Source: Gammaproteobacteria bacterium
Lineage (GTDB): Bacteria; Pseudomonadota; Gammaproteobacteria; Steroidobacterales; Steroidobacteraceae
Length of the DNA stretch: 37,764 bases
Direction of reading: 5' to 3'
Assembly (NCBI GenBank): GCA_027307325.1
Contig: DAHUXE010000068.1
Location: forward strand, 1 to 37,764
Shown here: piece after piece, positions 16,857 to 25,086 of the stretch
Numbering within the stretch: the first letter of the stretch is position 1
Layout: every line of letters begins with the position of its first letter
The notes under the pieces: generated by a model
Database searches by the model: none
Seen by the model: only the letters and a program-made list of their open reading frames with translations
Told to the model about the DNA's origin: nothing
Program-made: the position numbers and the translations under genes

Positions 16857-18391
16857 GTGAGCTCGAGGGGCCAAGCTTCGATCTGCTGGTGGTCGGCGGC
16901 GGGATCAACGGAACCGGGATCGCACGCGATGCCGCCGGGCGCGGCCTGAGCGTGCTGCTCGTCGAGCAGGATGACCTGGCGGCTCATACCTCCTCCGCCA
17001 GCACCAAGCTGATCCACGGCGGCCTGCGCTACCTCGAGGAGTTCCATTTCGCGCTGGTCCGCAAGGCGCTGATCGAGCGCGAGGTGCTGCTGCGCTCCGC
17101 GCCCCACATCATGCGGCCGCTGCATTTCATCATGCCGCACGCGCCACACCTGCGCCCGGCGTGGATGATCCGCGCCGGCCTCTTTCTCTACGACCACCTC
17201 GCGCACCGCCAGCATCTCGCCGCCTCCGGCTCGGTGGACCTGCGCACCCACATCGCCGGCGCAGCTCTCAGGAGCGGCTACCAGCGTGGCTTCGTGTACT
17301 CCGATGGCCAGACCGACGATGCGCGCCTCGTCGTCCTGAACGGGCTCGATGCCCGCGAGCGCGGCGCCGTGATCCTGACGCGCACCCGCTGCGAGCGCCT
17401 CACCGAGCACGCCGGCGGCTGGCGCGCGACGCTCGCGGGCGCCGACGGCCGCGCGCAGGTCGCCGCCCGCGTTGCCGTCAACGCGAGCGGCCCCTGGGTC
17501 GACAGGTTCGTCGCAGGCGCGACCCCGGTGCGCACCGTGCACCGCGTGCGGCTCGTGAAGGGCAGCCACATCGTCGTGCCGCGGCTCTTCGAGCATCGCT
17601 TCGCCTACATCTTCCAGAACGAGGACCGGCGCATCGTCTTCGCGATCCCCTACGAGCATGACTTCACGCTCCTCGGCACGACCGACGTCGACTACCACGG
17701 GGATCCGGCCGCGGCGCGTATCGACGCACAGGAGCTCGAGTATCTGTGCGCGCTCGCCAACCGCTACTTCGTCCGCGCCATCAGTCCGCGCGAGGTGCGC
17801 TGGAGCTATTCCGGCGTGCGGCCGCTGCTCGCCGACGAGTCGCGCGACCCGATGAGCGTGACGCGCGACTATGCGCTCGAGCTCGAGTGGCGGCCGGCGC
17901 CGCTCCTTTCCGTGTTCGGCGGCAAGATCACCACTTACCGGCGGCTCGCCGAGGACGCCGTCGACCTGCTGACCCCGCTGCTCGGCACCCGCGCCGAGCC
18001 CTGGACCGAGGGAGCGACGCTGCCCGGCGGCGACGTGCCGGAAGGCAGCTTCGCAGTGTTCCTGCGCACGGTCGAGCGGCGTTACCCCTGGCTCCCCCCG
18101 CAGCTCCATCAGCGTTACGCGCACGCCTACGGCACCCGCATCGAGCGGCTGCTCGGCTCGGCCGCCGCGCTCGCCGACCTCGGCAGCGAGTTGCTCCCCG
18201 CACTCTACGAGCGCGAGGTCGAGTACCTGTGCCGCGAGGAGTTTGCGCGCACGGCCGAGGACATTCTCTGGCGGCGTAGCAAGCTCGGGCTGCATCTCCC
18301 CGGCGCGGATCTCGCGCCTCTCGAGGACTGGCTCGCCGCGCATGCACGCAGGCTCGGGACCCGTAGCGTGGGCACGACAGCGGCCATGTGA
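16853..18391 (+). CDS. glpD: FAD-dependent glycerol-3-phosphate dehydrogenase
   Basis: The 512-residue flavoprotein oxidises glycerol-3-phosphate to dihydroxyacetone phosphate and passes electrons to quinone at the inner membrane. The FAD-binding dinucleotide motif is V-V-G-G-G-I-N-G-T-G (residues 13-22), followed by the family signatures S-S-A-S-T-K-L-I-H-G-G-L-R-Y and L-G-T-T-D-V-D-Y-H-G-D. The C-terminal DAO_C domain includes F-G-G-K-I-T-T-Y-R-R-L-A and A-E-D-I-L-W-R-R-S-K-L-G. The length is close to E. coli GlpD (501). The GTG start overlaps the lpxL stop by four bases, with GGGAGG about 15 bases upstream inside lpxL. No glpF, glpK or glpR is adjacent. Confidence 0.96.
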   Translation: MSELEGPSFDLLVVGGGINGTGIARDAAGRGLSVLLVEQDDLAAHTSSASTKLIHGGLRYLEEFHFALVRKALIEREVLLRSAPHIMRPLHFIMPHAPHLRPAWMIRAGLFLYDHLAHRQHLAASGSVDLRTHIAGAALRSGYQRGFVYSDGQTDDARLVVLNGLDARERGAVILTRTRCERLTEHAGGWRATLAGADGRAQVAARVAVNASGPWVDRFVAGATPVRTVHRVRLVKGSHIVVPRLFEHRFAYIFQNEDRRIVFAIPYEHDFTLLGTTDVDYHGDPAAARIDAQELEYLCALANRYFVRAISPREVRWSYSGVRPLLADESRDPMSVTRDYALELEWRPAPLLSVFGGKITTYRRLAEDAVDLLTPLLGTRAEPWTEGATLPGGDVPEGSFAVFLRTVERRYPWLPPQLHQRYAHAYGTRIERLLGSAAALADLGSELLPALYEREVEYLCREEFARTAEDILWRRSKLGLHLPGADLAPLEDWLAAHARRLGTRSVGTTAAM

Positions 18392-18476
18392 CCAGCGTCG
18401 CGGTTTTTAGCTTCTGTCCGGCGGGCGCGGCGCCGCGCGCGTAGCGTGGCGCCGGGGTCGCTGCGTGTTTACTCAA

Positions 18477-19211
18477 ATGTCCGACTCAGTCATCGCTGCC
18501 ATCATCGCCGGCACGGCGACGCTGTCCGCGTCGTTCCTGCAGCTGCGCTCCGCCGCGCTGCGCGACGCCGGCAAGCCCGGCGCCGCCGCGCGCCGCAAGA
18601 GCCGGCTGCAGCGCATCGTGTTCCTGGTCATCGTCGGCGGCTCGGTGGTGTCGGGCTTTGCCTTCTCGCAGTGGCTGACACAGGGCGAGCGTGCCGCACA
18701 GGGCGCCCTGCAGAAAGAGCTCCAGGCCCGGATCGCCGAGGTGAGCCATACCGCGGGCGAGCTCGAGGCGCCGCGCGCCGCGGAGCGCTCCGAGATCGAG
18801 ACCGGCGTGCTGCGCCGGATCGGTGGCGACGGGGTGGCGGTGGCAGCCACGGTCCCCGCCTGCCGCGCGGGCGCCGCCGGCCCCGTGACGACGCCCACCA
18901 GCACGGCGGGTGCAGCGGCTCCGGCGCGCGCCTGCAGCGAAGCCGAGGCCACTCCCGTCACGCTGTGTGCCACGATTCCCGCGGGCGCAACCGTCACCGA
19001 GGTCGCTCTCTTCAGCCGCCTCGACGACACGCAGACACCCTGGAGCGCCAGCCGCTATCTGCCCGGACAGGAATCGGCGCAGGCGCGCTTTGCCGACAAG
19101 TACTCCGAGACCGCCCCCGAGGCCGGCAGCCGCCAGGTGTGCCAGACCTTCGCGCACTGGGACGCCGAGCACGCGCGCGTGGTGCGGGTACTGGTGCGCT
19201 ACTCTCTCTAG
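18477..19211 (+). CDS. Hypothetical protein with two N-terminal membrane helices and a periplasmic domain
   Basis: The 244-residue protein has two predicted helices (residues 3-20 and 47-66) separated by a basic loop (R-D-A-G-K-P-G-A-A-A-R-R-K-S-R), then a short coiled region (L-Q-K-E-L-Q-A-R-I-A-E-V) and an Ala/Pro-rich domain with four cysteines that might form disulfides. The positive-inside rule puts both the N- and C-terminal parts in the periplasm. I do not recognise the family. ATG 18477 is preferred to an in-frame GTG at 18465. Codon use matches the neighbours. The 85 bases before it contain a 14-base palindrome, GCGCGGCGCCGCGC, at 18425-18438 and no clear promoter. Confidence 0.7.
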   Translation: MSDSVIAAIIAGTATLSASFLQLRSAALRDAGKPGAAARRKSRLQRIVFLVIVGGSVVSGFAFSQWLTQGERAAQGALQKELQARIAEVSHTAGELEAPRAAERSEIETGVLRRIGGDGVAVAATVPACRAGAAGPVTTPTSTAGAAAPARACSEAEATPVTLCATIPAGATVTEVALFSRLDDTQTPWSASRYLPGQESAQARFADKYSETAPEAGSRQVCQTFAHWDAEHARVVRVLVRYSL

Positions 19212-19266
19212 CCAGACCTACGCATAATTGTCCCCGGCAACGAGGCATGAGCCTCCGGGGGTATTG

Positions 19267-21030
19267 TTGGCTTCATCAGCGCATGAGCCCGCTGCGGCAC
19301 GCGGAACTCTGCTGCTCGTCGTGTTGGCGCTCGCGCCGCTGTGGCTGGTCGGCATGTTCGACCGCGGGCTGTGGACGCCCGACGAGCCGCGCGAGGCCGA
19401 CATCGCCTGGCGGATGAGCTCGCAGCCCGACCGCGCCCTGCCGCAGCTTGCCGGCACGCCGTTTCTCGAGAAACCGCCGCTCTCGTACTGGATGGCAGGT
19501 GGCGCGATCGCAGCCTTCGGCGACTCCGCGGCGGCCGCGCGCGCCCCGAACCTCCTGTACGCCGTCATCGGGGCGCTGGCGGTCGGCGCACTGGCACTCG
19601 CCATGGAGCTGCCGGCGGTGCCGGCGCTCATCGCAGCGCTGGTCGCCGCGAGCGCCCTCACCGCGTACCGCGTGGCCATCTGGCTCGCGCCGGATGCCTG
19701 TCTGCTCGCCGGCTGCGCCGTCGCGCTGCTCGGAGCCTGGCGCGGACTGCGCGCTGCCCCGGGCGCGGCCAAGGCGGGCGGCTACGCGCTGCTGCACCTC
19801 GGCGCCGCGCTCGGCTTCATGGCGAAGAGCGCGCCCGGGTGGCTGGTGCCGGGACTCACTCTCCTCACGCTCATCGCATGGGAGCGCCGCTGGCGGGAGT
19901 TGCGGCGCTGGGAGCTGTACGCCGGGCTCGCGCTGCAGGCGCTCGTCATCGGGCCGTGGATCGTCGCGGTCGCGCGCAGTGCCCACGGCACGGAGGCGCT
20001 GCGCACGCTTTTCTGGAACAACGTCGTCGGCCGTTTCACGCAGCTGTCGTCCTCTGCGGCGCCCGACTACACCACCGGACACCACAACACCCCGGGGAAA
20101 TACCTCCTCGAGCTGCCGCTCTACCTGCTGCCGTGGACACTGGTCGTGGCGGCGGCGCTGGTGCGCGCCTGGACCCGCATGAGCGAGCCGGGCGCACGCG
20201 GCACGGCGTGGCGCTTCGCGCTCTGCTCCTGCGTCCCGTTCCTCGTGCTGCTGTCGGCCGCGGCCACCGCGCGCGACATCTACGCCGCTCCCGCGCTGCT
20301 CGGCTGCGGGCTCCTCGCGGGACTGTGGGCCGAGGATGCGCGCCGCCTGCCGCGGCGTGGCGACCGGTTCGCGGCGCTTGCGACCGTCGTGCTGGTCGGC
20401 GCGCTGGCGGCTGGGTTCGCGCTCGCGCTGGCGCTACTCGCTGCCGCGGGCCTGGGCGCGCCGCTCGTGTACAACCTGGCCGCGCTCGGCGTGCTCGCGG
20501 CAGCTGCAACCGCGCTCGGCTTCGCGGTGCGCGCCGGGCGCAGCGGGGATATTCCGCGCAGCCTCGCCTGGTCGTACGCGGGGTACGCGCTGGCGCTGTG
20601 TCTCGCGGCGGGGCTGATCCTGCCGGTGGTCGACCGCTGGCAGGATCTGTCCTCGCTCGCCGCGCGGATCCACTCCGACACCGCGCAGCAATCGCTGGCG
20701 CTCCTCGATCCGGACGAGACCACGCTGGCGATGCTCGATCACGGCTTCGCGACTTCCGGCACGGTTCTCGCGAGCGCCGCCTCCGGCCCCCGCGCCGCCG
20801 TCGACGGCTGGTTTGCCGCGCATGGCAGGACGGCGCGCGTGCTGGTGCTCCTGCCCGGACACGCGCGCGGCGCGCTCACGGAATTCCTCGCACGGGTCTA
20901 TCCGTTCGCCGCCCCCGGCGACGGCGTCGCCGGGACACTCGCCGTCTCCGGCGCGGCAGCTCTCGTCGCCCGTTACGAGTTGCCTCAGGGCCGGCGCTAT
21001 GCGCTACTCGCGCCACCGGCACCGCACTAG
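19267..21030 (+). CDS. ArnT/PMT-like glycosyltransferase family 39 membrane protein
   Basis: About 587 residues with some twelve hydrophobic helices. After helix 1 comes D-R-G-L-W-T-P-D-E-P-R-E-A-D-I-A, the Asp-Glu motif of the first periplasmic loop of ArnT and protein mannosyltransferases, and then F-L-E-K-P-P-L-S-Y-W. By family it moves a sugar from a polyprenyl-phosphate carrier to lipid A, a protein or another acceptor on the periplasmic face; the sugar here is unknown. Starts are uncertain: TTG 19267 has GGGG six bases upstream, while TTG 19228 lies inside a CATAAT that could be the promoter. The amino acid permease gene follows eight bases after the stop. Confidence 0.82.
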   Translation: MASSAHEPAAARGTLLLVVLALAPLWLVGMFDRGLWTPDEPREADIAWRMSSQPDRALPQLAGTPFLEKPPLSYWMAGGAIAAFGDSAAAARAPNLLYAVIGALAVGALALAMELPAVPALIAALVAASALTAYRVAIWLAPDACLLAGCAVALLGAWRGLRAAPGAAKAGGYALLHLGAALGFMAKSAPGWLVPGLTLLTLIAWERRWRELRRWELYAGLALQALVIGPWIVAVARSAHGTEALRTLFWNNVVGRFTQLSSSAAPDYTTGHHNTPGKYLLELPLYLLPWTLVVAAALVRAWTRMSEPGARGTAWRFALCSCVPFLVLLSAAATARDIYAAPALLGCGLLAGLWAEDARRLPRRGDRFAALATVVLVGALAAGFALALALLAAAGLGAPLVYNLAALGVLAAAATALGFAVRAGRSGDIPRSLAWSYAGYALALCLAAGLILPVVDRWQDLSSLAARIHSDTAQQSLALLDPDETTLAMLDHGFATSGTVLASAASGPRAAVDGWFAAHGRTARVLVLLPGHARGALTEFLARVYPFAAPGDGVAGTLAVSGAAALVARYELPQGRRYALLAPPAPH

Positions 21031-21038
21031 GGGGAGAC

Positions 21039-22394
21039 ATGTCCGACCTGTCACGCAACCTGCGCAACCGCCACATTCAGCTCATAGCCTTCGGCGGCAC
21101 GATCGGCGTGGGACTGTTTCTCGGCTCGGCCAGGGCGATCCATTCGGCGGGCCCCGCCTTGATCCTCGCGTACGCGATCGGCGGCGTCGCCATCTTCTTC
21201 ATCATGCGCGCGCTCGGTGAGCTGCTCACCTACCGCCCGGTGGCCGGCTCCTTCGCCACTTACGCCGATGAGTTCTGCGGACCGTTCGCCGGCTTTGTAA
21301 CCGGCTGGTCCTACTGGTTCGCGTGGGTGGTCACCGCCATGGCGGAGCTGACCGCCATCGGCATCTACGTGCGGTTCTGGTTCCCGGACGTGCCGCAGTG
21401 GCTGCCGGGATTGGTCGCGCTGCTGGTGTTGTACGGTACCAACCTGCTCGCCGTGCGGGTCTACGGCGAGCTCGAGTTCTGGTTTGCCCTCATCAAGGTG
21501 GTCACGATCGTTGGATTGATCGTCGCCGGACTCGTGGTGATCGTATTCCACGTCGGCGACCTCGGCGCAAGCGCCAGCTTCTCGAACCTCTGGTCGCACG
21601 GCGGCTTGCTGCCCCACGGCCTTCTCGGTGTGCTGCTCACCATGCAGATCGTCATGTTTGCCTACGAGGGCGTGGAGCTCATCGGCGTCACCGCAGGCGA
21701 GGCGCGCGACCCCGCCGTGGTGCTGCCGCGCGCCACCAACGGCATCATCGTCAGGATCCTCATCTTCTATATCGGTGCCGTCATCATCATCATGTCGCTG
21801 GTGCCGTGGACGGAGCTCAGCCCGGAGGTCAGTCCGTTCGTCTACGTATTCGAGAAGATGCGGATCCCGGCGGCCGCCGCGCTCATCAACCTGGTCGTGA
21901 TTACCGCGGCCTCTTCCTCCTGCAACAGCGGCATCTTCAGCACCGGGCGCATGCTATGGGCGCTGGCGCAGCGCGGCCAGGCGCCGCGCGTGTTCGCGAC
22001 GCTCAACCGCGGGCGCGTGCCCGGGCACGCCATCCATGCCACGGCGGTGCTGCTGCTGATCGGTATCGCCCTCAACAAGTGGGTGCCCGAGCGGGTCTTC
22101 ACCTGGGTCACGAGCATCGCGCTGGTCGGCACGTTCTGGACCTGGGGCATCATCCTGGTATCGCACCGCAACTACCGGCGTGCCGTCGCCGCCGGCAAGG
22201 CCGCCGCCGCACCGTTCCGCATGCCCGGTGCACCGTTCGCCAACTGGCTGGTGCTCGCGTTCCTGGCGGCAGTGAGCGGGCTGCTCGCGCTCGACGCCGA
22301 CCAACGGGTCGCGCTCTACGTGGCGCCGGTGTGGTTCGCGCTGCTCGGTATCGGCTACGCCGCGCTGCGCGCCACGCAGCGCGCGACACGCTAG
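21039..22394 (+). CDS. Amino acid permease of the APC superfamily (AAT family)
   Basis: The 451-residue protein has about twelve transmembrane helices and the AAT-family opening R-H-I-Q-L-I-A-F-G-G-T-I-G-V-G-L-F, whose glycine-rich loop binds the amino acid backbone. G-E-L-L-T-Y-R-P-V-A-G-S-F and F-A-Y-E-G-V-E-L-I-G-V-T-A-G-E-A are further signatures. It resembles proline, alanine/glycine and asparagine permeases, but specificity is not readable. GGGGGAG at 21030-21036 is a strong ribosome binding site for ATG 21039. It lies directly behind the glycosyltransferase gene and ends three bases from the convergent short-chain dehydrogenase gene. Confidence 0.95.
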   Translation: MSDLSRNLRNRHIQLIAFGGTIGVGLFLGSARAIHSAGPALILAYAIGGVAIFFIMRALGELLTYRPVAGSFATYADEFCGPFAGFVTGWSYWFAWVVTAMAELTAIGIYVRFWFPDVPQWLPGLVALLVLYGTNLLAVRVYGELEFWFALIKVVTIVGLIVAGLVVIVFHVGDLGASASFSNLWSHGGLLPHGLLGVLLTMQIVMFAYEGVELIGVTAGEARDPAVVLPRATNGIIVRILIFYIGAVIIIMSLVPWTELSPEVSPFVYVFEKMRIPAAAALINLVVITAASSSCNSGIFSTGRMLWALAQRGQAPRVFATLNRGRVPGHAIHATAVLLLIGIALNKWVPERVFTWVTSIALVGTFWTWGIILVSHRNYRRAVAAGKAAAAPFRMPGAPFANWLVLAFLAAVSGLLALDADQRVALYVAPVWFALLGIGYAALRATQRATR

Positions 22395-22397
22395 GCG

Positions 22398-23177
22398 CTA
22401 CAGCAGCCGCTCGCCGCCGCCGATGAGGCCCCCGCCGTCGACGACGATAGTCTGGCCGGTGATGAAGCTGCCGGCGCGCGCCGCGAGCATCACGGCGATT
22501 CCGGCAACGTCGTCGGGGTCGCCGAGCCGTTTGAGCGGATAGCCGCGCGCCAGGGCCTCGGCGCGCGCCGGGTCGGCCCACAGCGCCTTGGAGAACTGGG
22601 TGCGGATCACGCCGGGCGCGATGCAGTTGACGCGGATGTTGTGCGGCCCCCATTCGACCGCAAGGTTGCGGGCCAGCTGCATGTCGGCTGCTTTCGTGAT
22701 GCCGTAGCCGCCGAGCAGCGCGCTGCCCATGAAGCCGCTCACCGAGGACACGATGATCACCGCGCCGTCCTTGCGCTCGGCCATGGCCGGCAGCGTCAGG
22801 TTGCACAACCAAACGTTGCTGTAGAGATTGGTGTGGATGAGCTTGTCGAGAGCCTCGTCCGACATGGTTGCCGAGGGCCCGAAGTGCGGATTGGTGGCGG
22901 CGTTGCACACCAGGATATCGATGCGTCCGAAGGCGGCGACACTCGCCTCGATGAGGCCCTTGAGCTCGTCCTTGTGCCCGACGTGGCAGGCGTGCGCGAG
23001 CGCGCTGCCGCCGGCGGCGGTGATCTCCGCCGCCACCGCGGCGCAGCTCTCCTGCTTGCGGCTCGAGATGATCACCCTGGCGCCGTGCGCCGCCATGTGA
23101 ACGGCGATCGCCTTGCCGATGCCGCGGCTCGAGCCGGTGATGAGGGCTACCTTGCCCGACAGATCGAATAGGGACAT
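22398..23177 (-). CDS. Short-chain dehydrogenase/reductase (classical SDR, FabG/DHRS4-like)
   Basis: The 259-residue NAD(P)-dependent oxidoreductase has the cofactor motif T-G-S-S-R-G-I-G (14-21), C-N-A-A at 91-94, the catalytic serine in V-S-S-V-S-G (144-145) and Y158-G-I-T-K162. The C-terminal G-Q-T-I-V-V-D-G-G-G is also conserved. Arginine 17 and the R-K after the second strand (I-S-S-R-K) suggest NADP preference. Similarity to FabG and DHRS4-like proteins does not fix the substrate. The ATG at 23177 is preceded by GGCGGAG. It is divergent from the small lipoprotein gene. Confidence 0.95.
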   Translation of the reverse strand: MSLFDLSGKVALITGSSRGIGKAIAVHMAAHGARVIISSRKQESCAAVAAEITAAGGSALAHACHVGHKDELKGLIEASVAAFGRIDILVCNAATNPHFGPSATMSDEALDKLIHTNLYSNVWLCNLTLPAMAERKDGAVIIVSSVSGFMGSALLGGYGITKAADMQLARNLAVEWGPHNIRVNCIAPGVIRTQFSKALWADPARAEALARGYPLKRLGDPDDVAGIAVMLAARAGSFITGQTIVVDGGGLIGGGERLL

Positions 23178-23207
23178 GGCTGACTCCGCCAACGCTGACT
23201 GTCGAGC

Positions 23208-23213
23208 ATTCTG
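23208..23213 (-). promoter_or_regulatory. -10-like CAGAAT of the SDR gene
   Basis: CAGAAT on the minus strand lies 30 bases before the SDR ATG and predicts a leader of about 23 bases that includes the GGCGGAG ribosome binding site. No -35 was identified. Confidence 0.35.
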
Positions 23214-23243
23214 CTCCGCTCGTCGCGTCCAGGGAAACCGCGG

Positions 23244-23274
23244 TTGGAAGTGTCGGCGCGCCGCGCGGTAGAAT
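23244..23274 (+). promoter_or_regulatory. Promoter of the small lipoprotein gene
   Basis: TTGGAA at 23244-23249 and TAGAAT at 23269-23274 are separated by 19 bases. The -10 box ends seven bases before ATG 23282, so the mRNA is predicted to start at or next to the start codon. An earlier in-frame ATG at 23273 overlaps the -10 box and is unlikely to be used. Confidence 0.5.
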
Positions 23275-23281
23275 GCGCCGC

Positions 23282-23590
23282 ATGCGCATCTCTTCCATAG
23301 TGCTGGTCGTCGTTCTCGCCGCCGGATGTGCGGGGACACCCTCGACCCCGAGAACCCCCGAGCGACACGCCGCCAACATCGCCGCCGCGCAGTCGGCCGG
23401 CTACAAGGTCATCACCGCCTCCGGCCGGACGATCTTCTGTCCGACCGCGCCCCCGACGGGCTCGCATATCGGCTCCCAGTGCCTGAGCGAGAGCGAATGG
23501 GAGGCGCAGCTCGGTACGCCCCCGGCCCCTAGCCCGTCCGTGCACGTGACCAACCAGTCGCCCGGCCCCGGATCCGGGTCGGGGCACTGA
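23282..23590 (+). CDS. Small lipoprotein of unknown function
   Basis: The 102-residue protein begins with a lipoprotein signal peptide and lipobox L-A-A-G-C (Cys16), so it should be lipidated and, lacking an Asp at +2, sent to the outer membrane. The mature part has two cysteines in T-I-F-C-P-T-A-P-P-T-G-S and S-Q-C-L-S-E-S-E-W, a Cys-x-T-G-S-x-Cys-x-E-W layout I have the impression recurs in small envelope proteins of related bacteria. The C-terminus is Pro/Gly/Ser-rich and probably disordered. No function can be assigned. It converges on the M24 peptidase gene. Confidence 0.75.
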   Translation: MRISSIVLVVVLAAGCAGTPSTPRTPERHAANIAAAQSAGYKVITASGRTIFCPTAPPTGSHIGSQCLSESEWEAQLGTPPAPSPSVHVTNQSPGPGSGSGH

Positions 23591-23603
23591 GAGTCCTCCG
23601 GCG

Positions 23604-24851
23604 TCAGATCGGCTCGTCGAGTGACGTGGCGAGCGGCGTGAACAGCTTCGGCCCCTTCTCCGTCATGTACCAGCAATCCTCGAGGCGAATCCCGAACTCG
23701 CCGGGTATGTAGAGACCGGGCTCGTCGGAGAAGCACATGCCCGCCTCGAGGGGCGTCGCGTCGTTGCGCACCAGGTACGGCGCCTCGTGCACTTCCATGC
23801 CGATCCCGTGTCCGGTGCGATGCGAGAGACCCGGCAGGCCGTAGTCGCGGCTCCAGCCCTTGTGCTCGTAGAAGTCGCGCACCGCCCGATCGATGGCGCC
23901 GACCGGCACGCCGAGCCGGGCCGTCTCCTGCGCCAGCTCCTGGCCGCGCTTCACCGTGTTCCAGAGCTCCCGTTGACGCGGCGAGGCAGTGCCGAACACC
24001 CAGCTGCGCGAGATGTCCGATTGGTAGCCGTGAACGCTGCAGCCCGTGTCGACGAGGATCACCGAGCCCGCGTGCACCTGCTGCGGCTTGATCGATCCGT
24101 GCGGAAAGGCGCTTGCCTCGTTGAGCAGTACCAGGGTGAACTCGTGCGAGCCGCCGAGCGCCTGGGTGGCACTCACCATCATGGCGAGAATGTCGGCGCC
24201 GCTCATCCCGGCCTCGACCCGGCGGTGCGTGTAGCGCAGCGCCGCGATGGTGACGTCGTTGGCGGCCTGCATCAGCGCGAGCTCCGCCGCCGACTTGTGC
24301 ATCCGGCACGCGCGGATCAGCTCGTCGCCGGGCATCACCATCGCACCCGGCGCCGCCTTCGATGTCCGGTCGACGATGAAGAGCCTGGTCGTCGGCTCGA
24401 CCGCCAGCGGGCCCGCCGCATGCTCGCGCAGCGCGCCGGCGAGCAGCGCGAAGGGGCTCTCGTCCTCCTTCCAGGGCCGTACGTCGGCCGGCACTTTGAG
24501 CGTCTCGCGCACCGACGGCTCTTCGAAATAGGGGGTCACCACGACGGTCCGGCCGTCGGCGGGAATGAGCGCCGCAGTGGTTCTTTCGCTCCGATGCCAG
24601 CGAATGCCGGTGAAGTACTCGAGCGAGGGGCCGGCCTCGACCAGAAAAGCGGCGATCTTCTTCTGCTGCATCAACCCCTGGACACTGGCGAGCCGCGCGC
24701 CGTGCTCCGCGGCGCTGATCGGCTGCGCTTCGCGGGTGAGCGAGGTCAGCTCGGAGGTCGCAGCGCTTGCCGCCCGCAGCGGCTCACTCCCCGCCAGCGC
24801 CGCCCCCACCGCGGTCAGCCCAAAGAAGTCGCGTCTGGAAACTGTCGACAT
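23604..24851 (-). CDS. Tat-exported M24 family metallopeptidase (Xaa-Pro aminopeptidase-like)
   Basis: The 415-residue protein starts with a twin-arginine signal (S-R-R-D-F-F-G-L-T, then a hydrophobic stretch to about residue 31), so it should be exported folded to the periplasm. A creatinase-like N-terminal domain (about 45-185) is followed by the pita-bread M24 domain. All five metal ligands are present: Asp268 (V-D-T-G), Asp279 (Q-S-D-I-S-R), His348 (R-T-G-H-G-I-G), Glu377 (S-D-E-P-G-L-Y) and Glu391 (R-L-E-D). His251 is the likely catalytic histidine. It should therefore be an active proline-specific or related exopeptidase. GGGAGAG six bases before the ATG is the ribosome binding site. 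Confidence 0.93.
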   Translation of the reverse strand: MSTVSRRDFFGLTAVGAALAGSEPLRAASAATSELTSLTREAQPISAAEHGARLASVQGLMQQKKIAAFLVEAGPSLEYFTGIRWHRSERTTAALIPADGRTVVVTPYFEEPSVRETLKVPADVRPWKEDESPFALLAGALREHAAGPLAVEPTTRLFIVDRTSKAAPGAMVMPGDELIRACRMHKSAAELALMQAANDVTIAALRYTHRRVEAGMSGADILAMMVSATQALGGSHEFTLVLLNEASAFPHGSIKPQQVHAGSVILVDTGCSVHGYQSDISRSWVFGTASPRQRELWNTVKRGQELAQETARLGVPVGAIDRAVRDFYEHKGWSRDYGLPGLSHRTGHGIGMEVHEAPYLVRNDATPLEAGMCFSDEPGLYIPGEFGIRLEDCWYMTEKGPKLFTPLATSLDEPI

Positions 24852-24881
24852 GCGTCTCTCCCGTGCAACGGTGCGCCGCGC

Positions 24882-24887
24882 ATTCTG
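24882..24887 (-). promoter_or_regulatory. -10-like CAGAAT of the M24 peptidase gene
   Basis: CAGAAT on the minus strand lies 30 bases before the ATG, the same hexamer and spacing as at the SDR gene. A leader of about 24 bases with a GGGAGAG ribosome binding site is predicted. Confidence 0.35.
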
Positions 24888-24911
24888 CCCTGCGCGCCAG
24901 GTGTTGGCGAA

Positions 24912-24954
24912 CTCACCGCTTAGGTGAGCGCCCCGCAGAGGCGCGCAGTAGAAT
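24912..24954 (+). promoter_or_regulatory. Stem-loop and TAGAAT box upstream of tRNA-Arg
   Basis: CTCACC and GGTGAG (24912-24928) pair around GCTTA. TAGAAT at 24949-24954 lies nine bases before the first base of the tRNA and is its probable -10 box. No T-run follows the stem, so it is not an evident terminator. Confidence 0.45.
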
Positions 24955-24963
24955 CCGCGCTCC

Positions 24964-25037
24964 GCGCCCGTAGCTCAGTTGGATAGAGCATCAGGCTTCG
25001 AACCTGAGGGTCGGGAGTTCGAATCTCTCCGGGCGCG
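24964..25037 (+). tRNA. tRNA-Arg (anticodon UCG)
   Basis: The 74-base cloverleaf has acceptor GCGCCCG paired with CGGGCGC and discriminator G at 25037. The D-arm starts with GCTC, and the anticodon stem TCAGG/CCTGA encloses the loop CTTCGAA with anticodon TCG. The T-arm is GGGAG, TTCGAAT, CTCTC with one G-U pair. The identity, Arg for CGA codons, also fits the similarity of the 5' half to other bacterial tRNA-Arg genes. The bases after the discriminator are CGC, so the CCA end is not encoded and must be added by tRNA nucleotidyltransferase. Confidence 0.95.
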
Positions 25038-25086
25038 CGCAATCCTGGCACCCGTCGGCCCCGGCGCTGTCAAAGAGGGTATGGAA

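Noticed and set aside
18425-18438. 14-base palindrome GCGCGGCGCCGCGC after glpD as a terminator
   Set aside because: No T-run follows on the plus strand; the only T-rich stretch (18402-18407) precedes it. GC-only palindromes of this kind are common at this base composition.
19341-21038. The permease reading frame stays open for 1.7 kb upstream, through the glycosyltransferase gene
   Set aside because: That part translates to Arg/Ala-rich low complexity, while the other frame gives a convincing membrane glycosyltransferase; a strong ribosome binding site marks the permease ATG at 21039.
24979-25086. Extension of the four-helix protein into the tRNA
   Set aside because: The frame is open by chance through the tRNA-Arg gene; a ribosome binding site marks the start at 25087.
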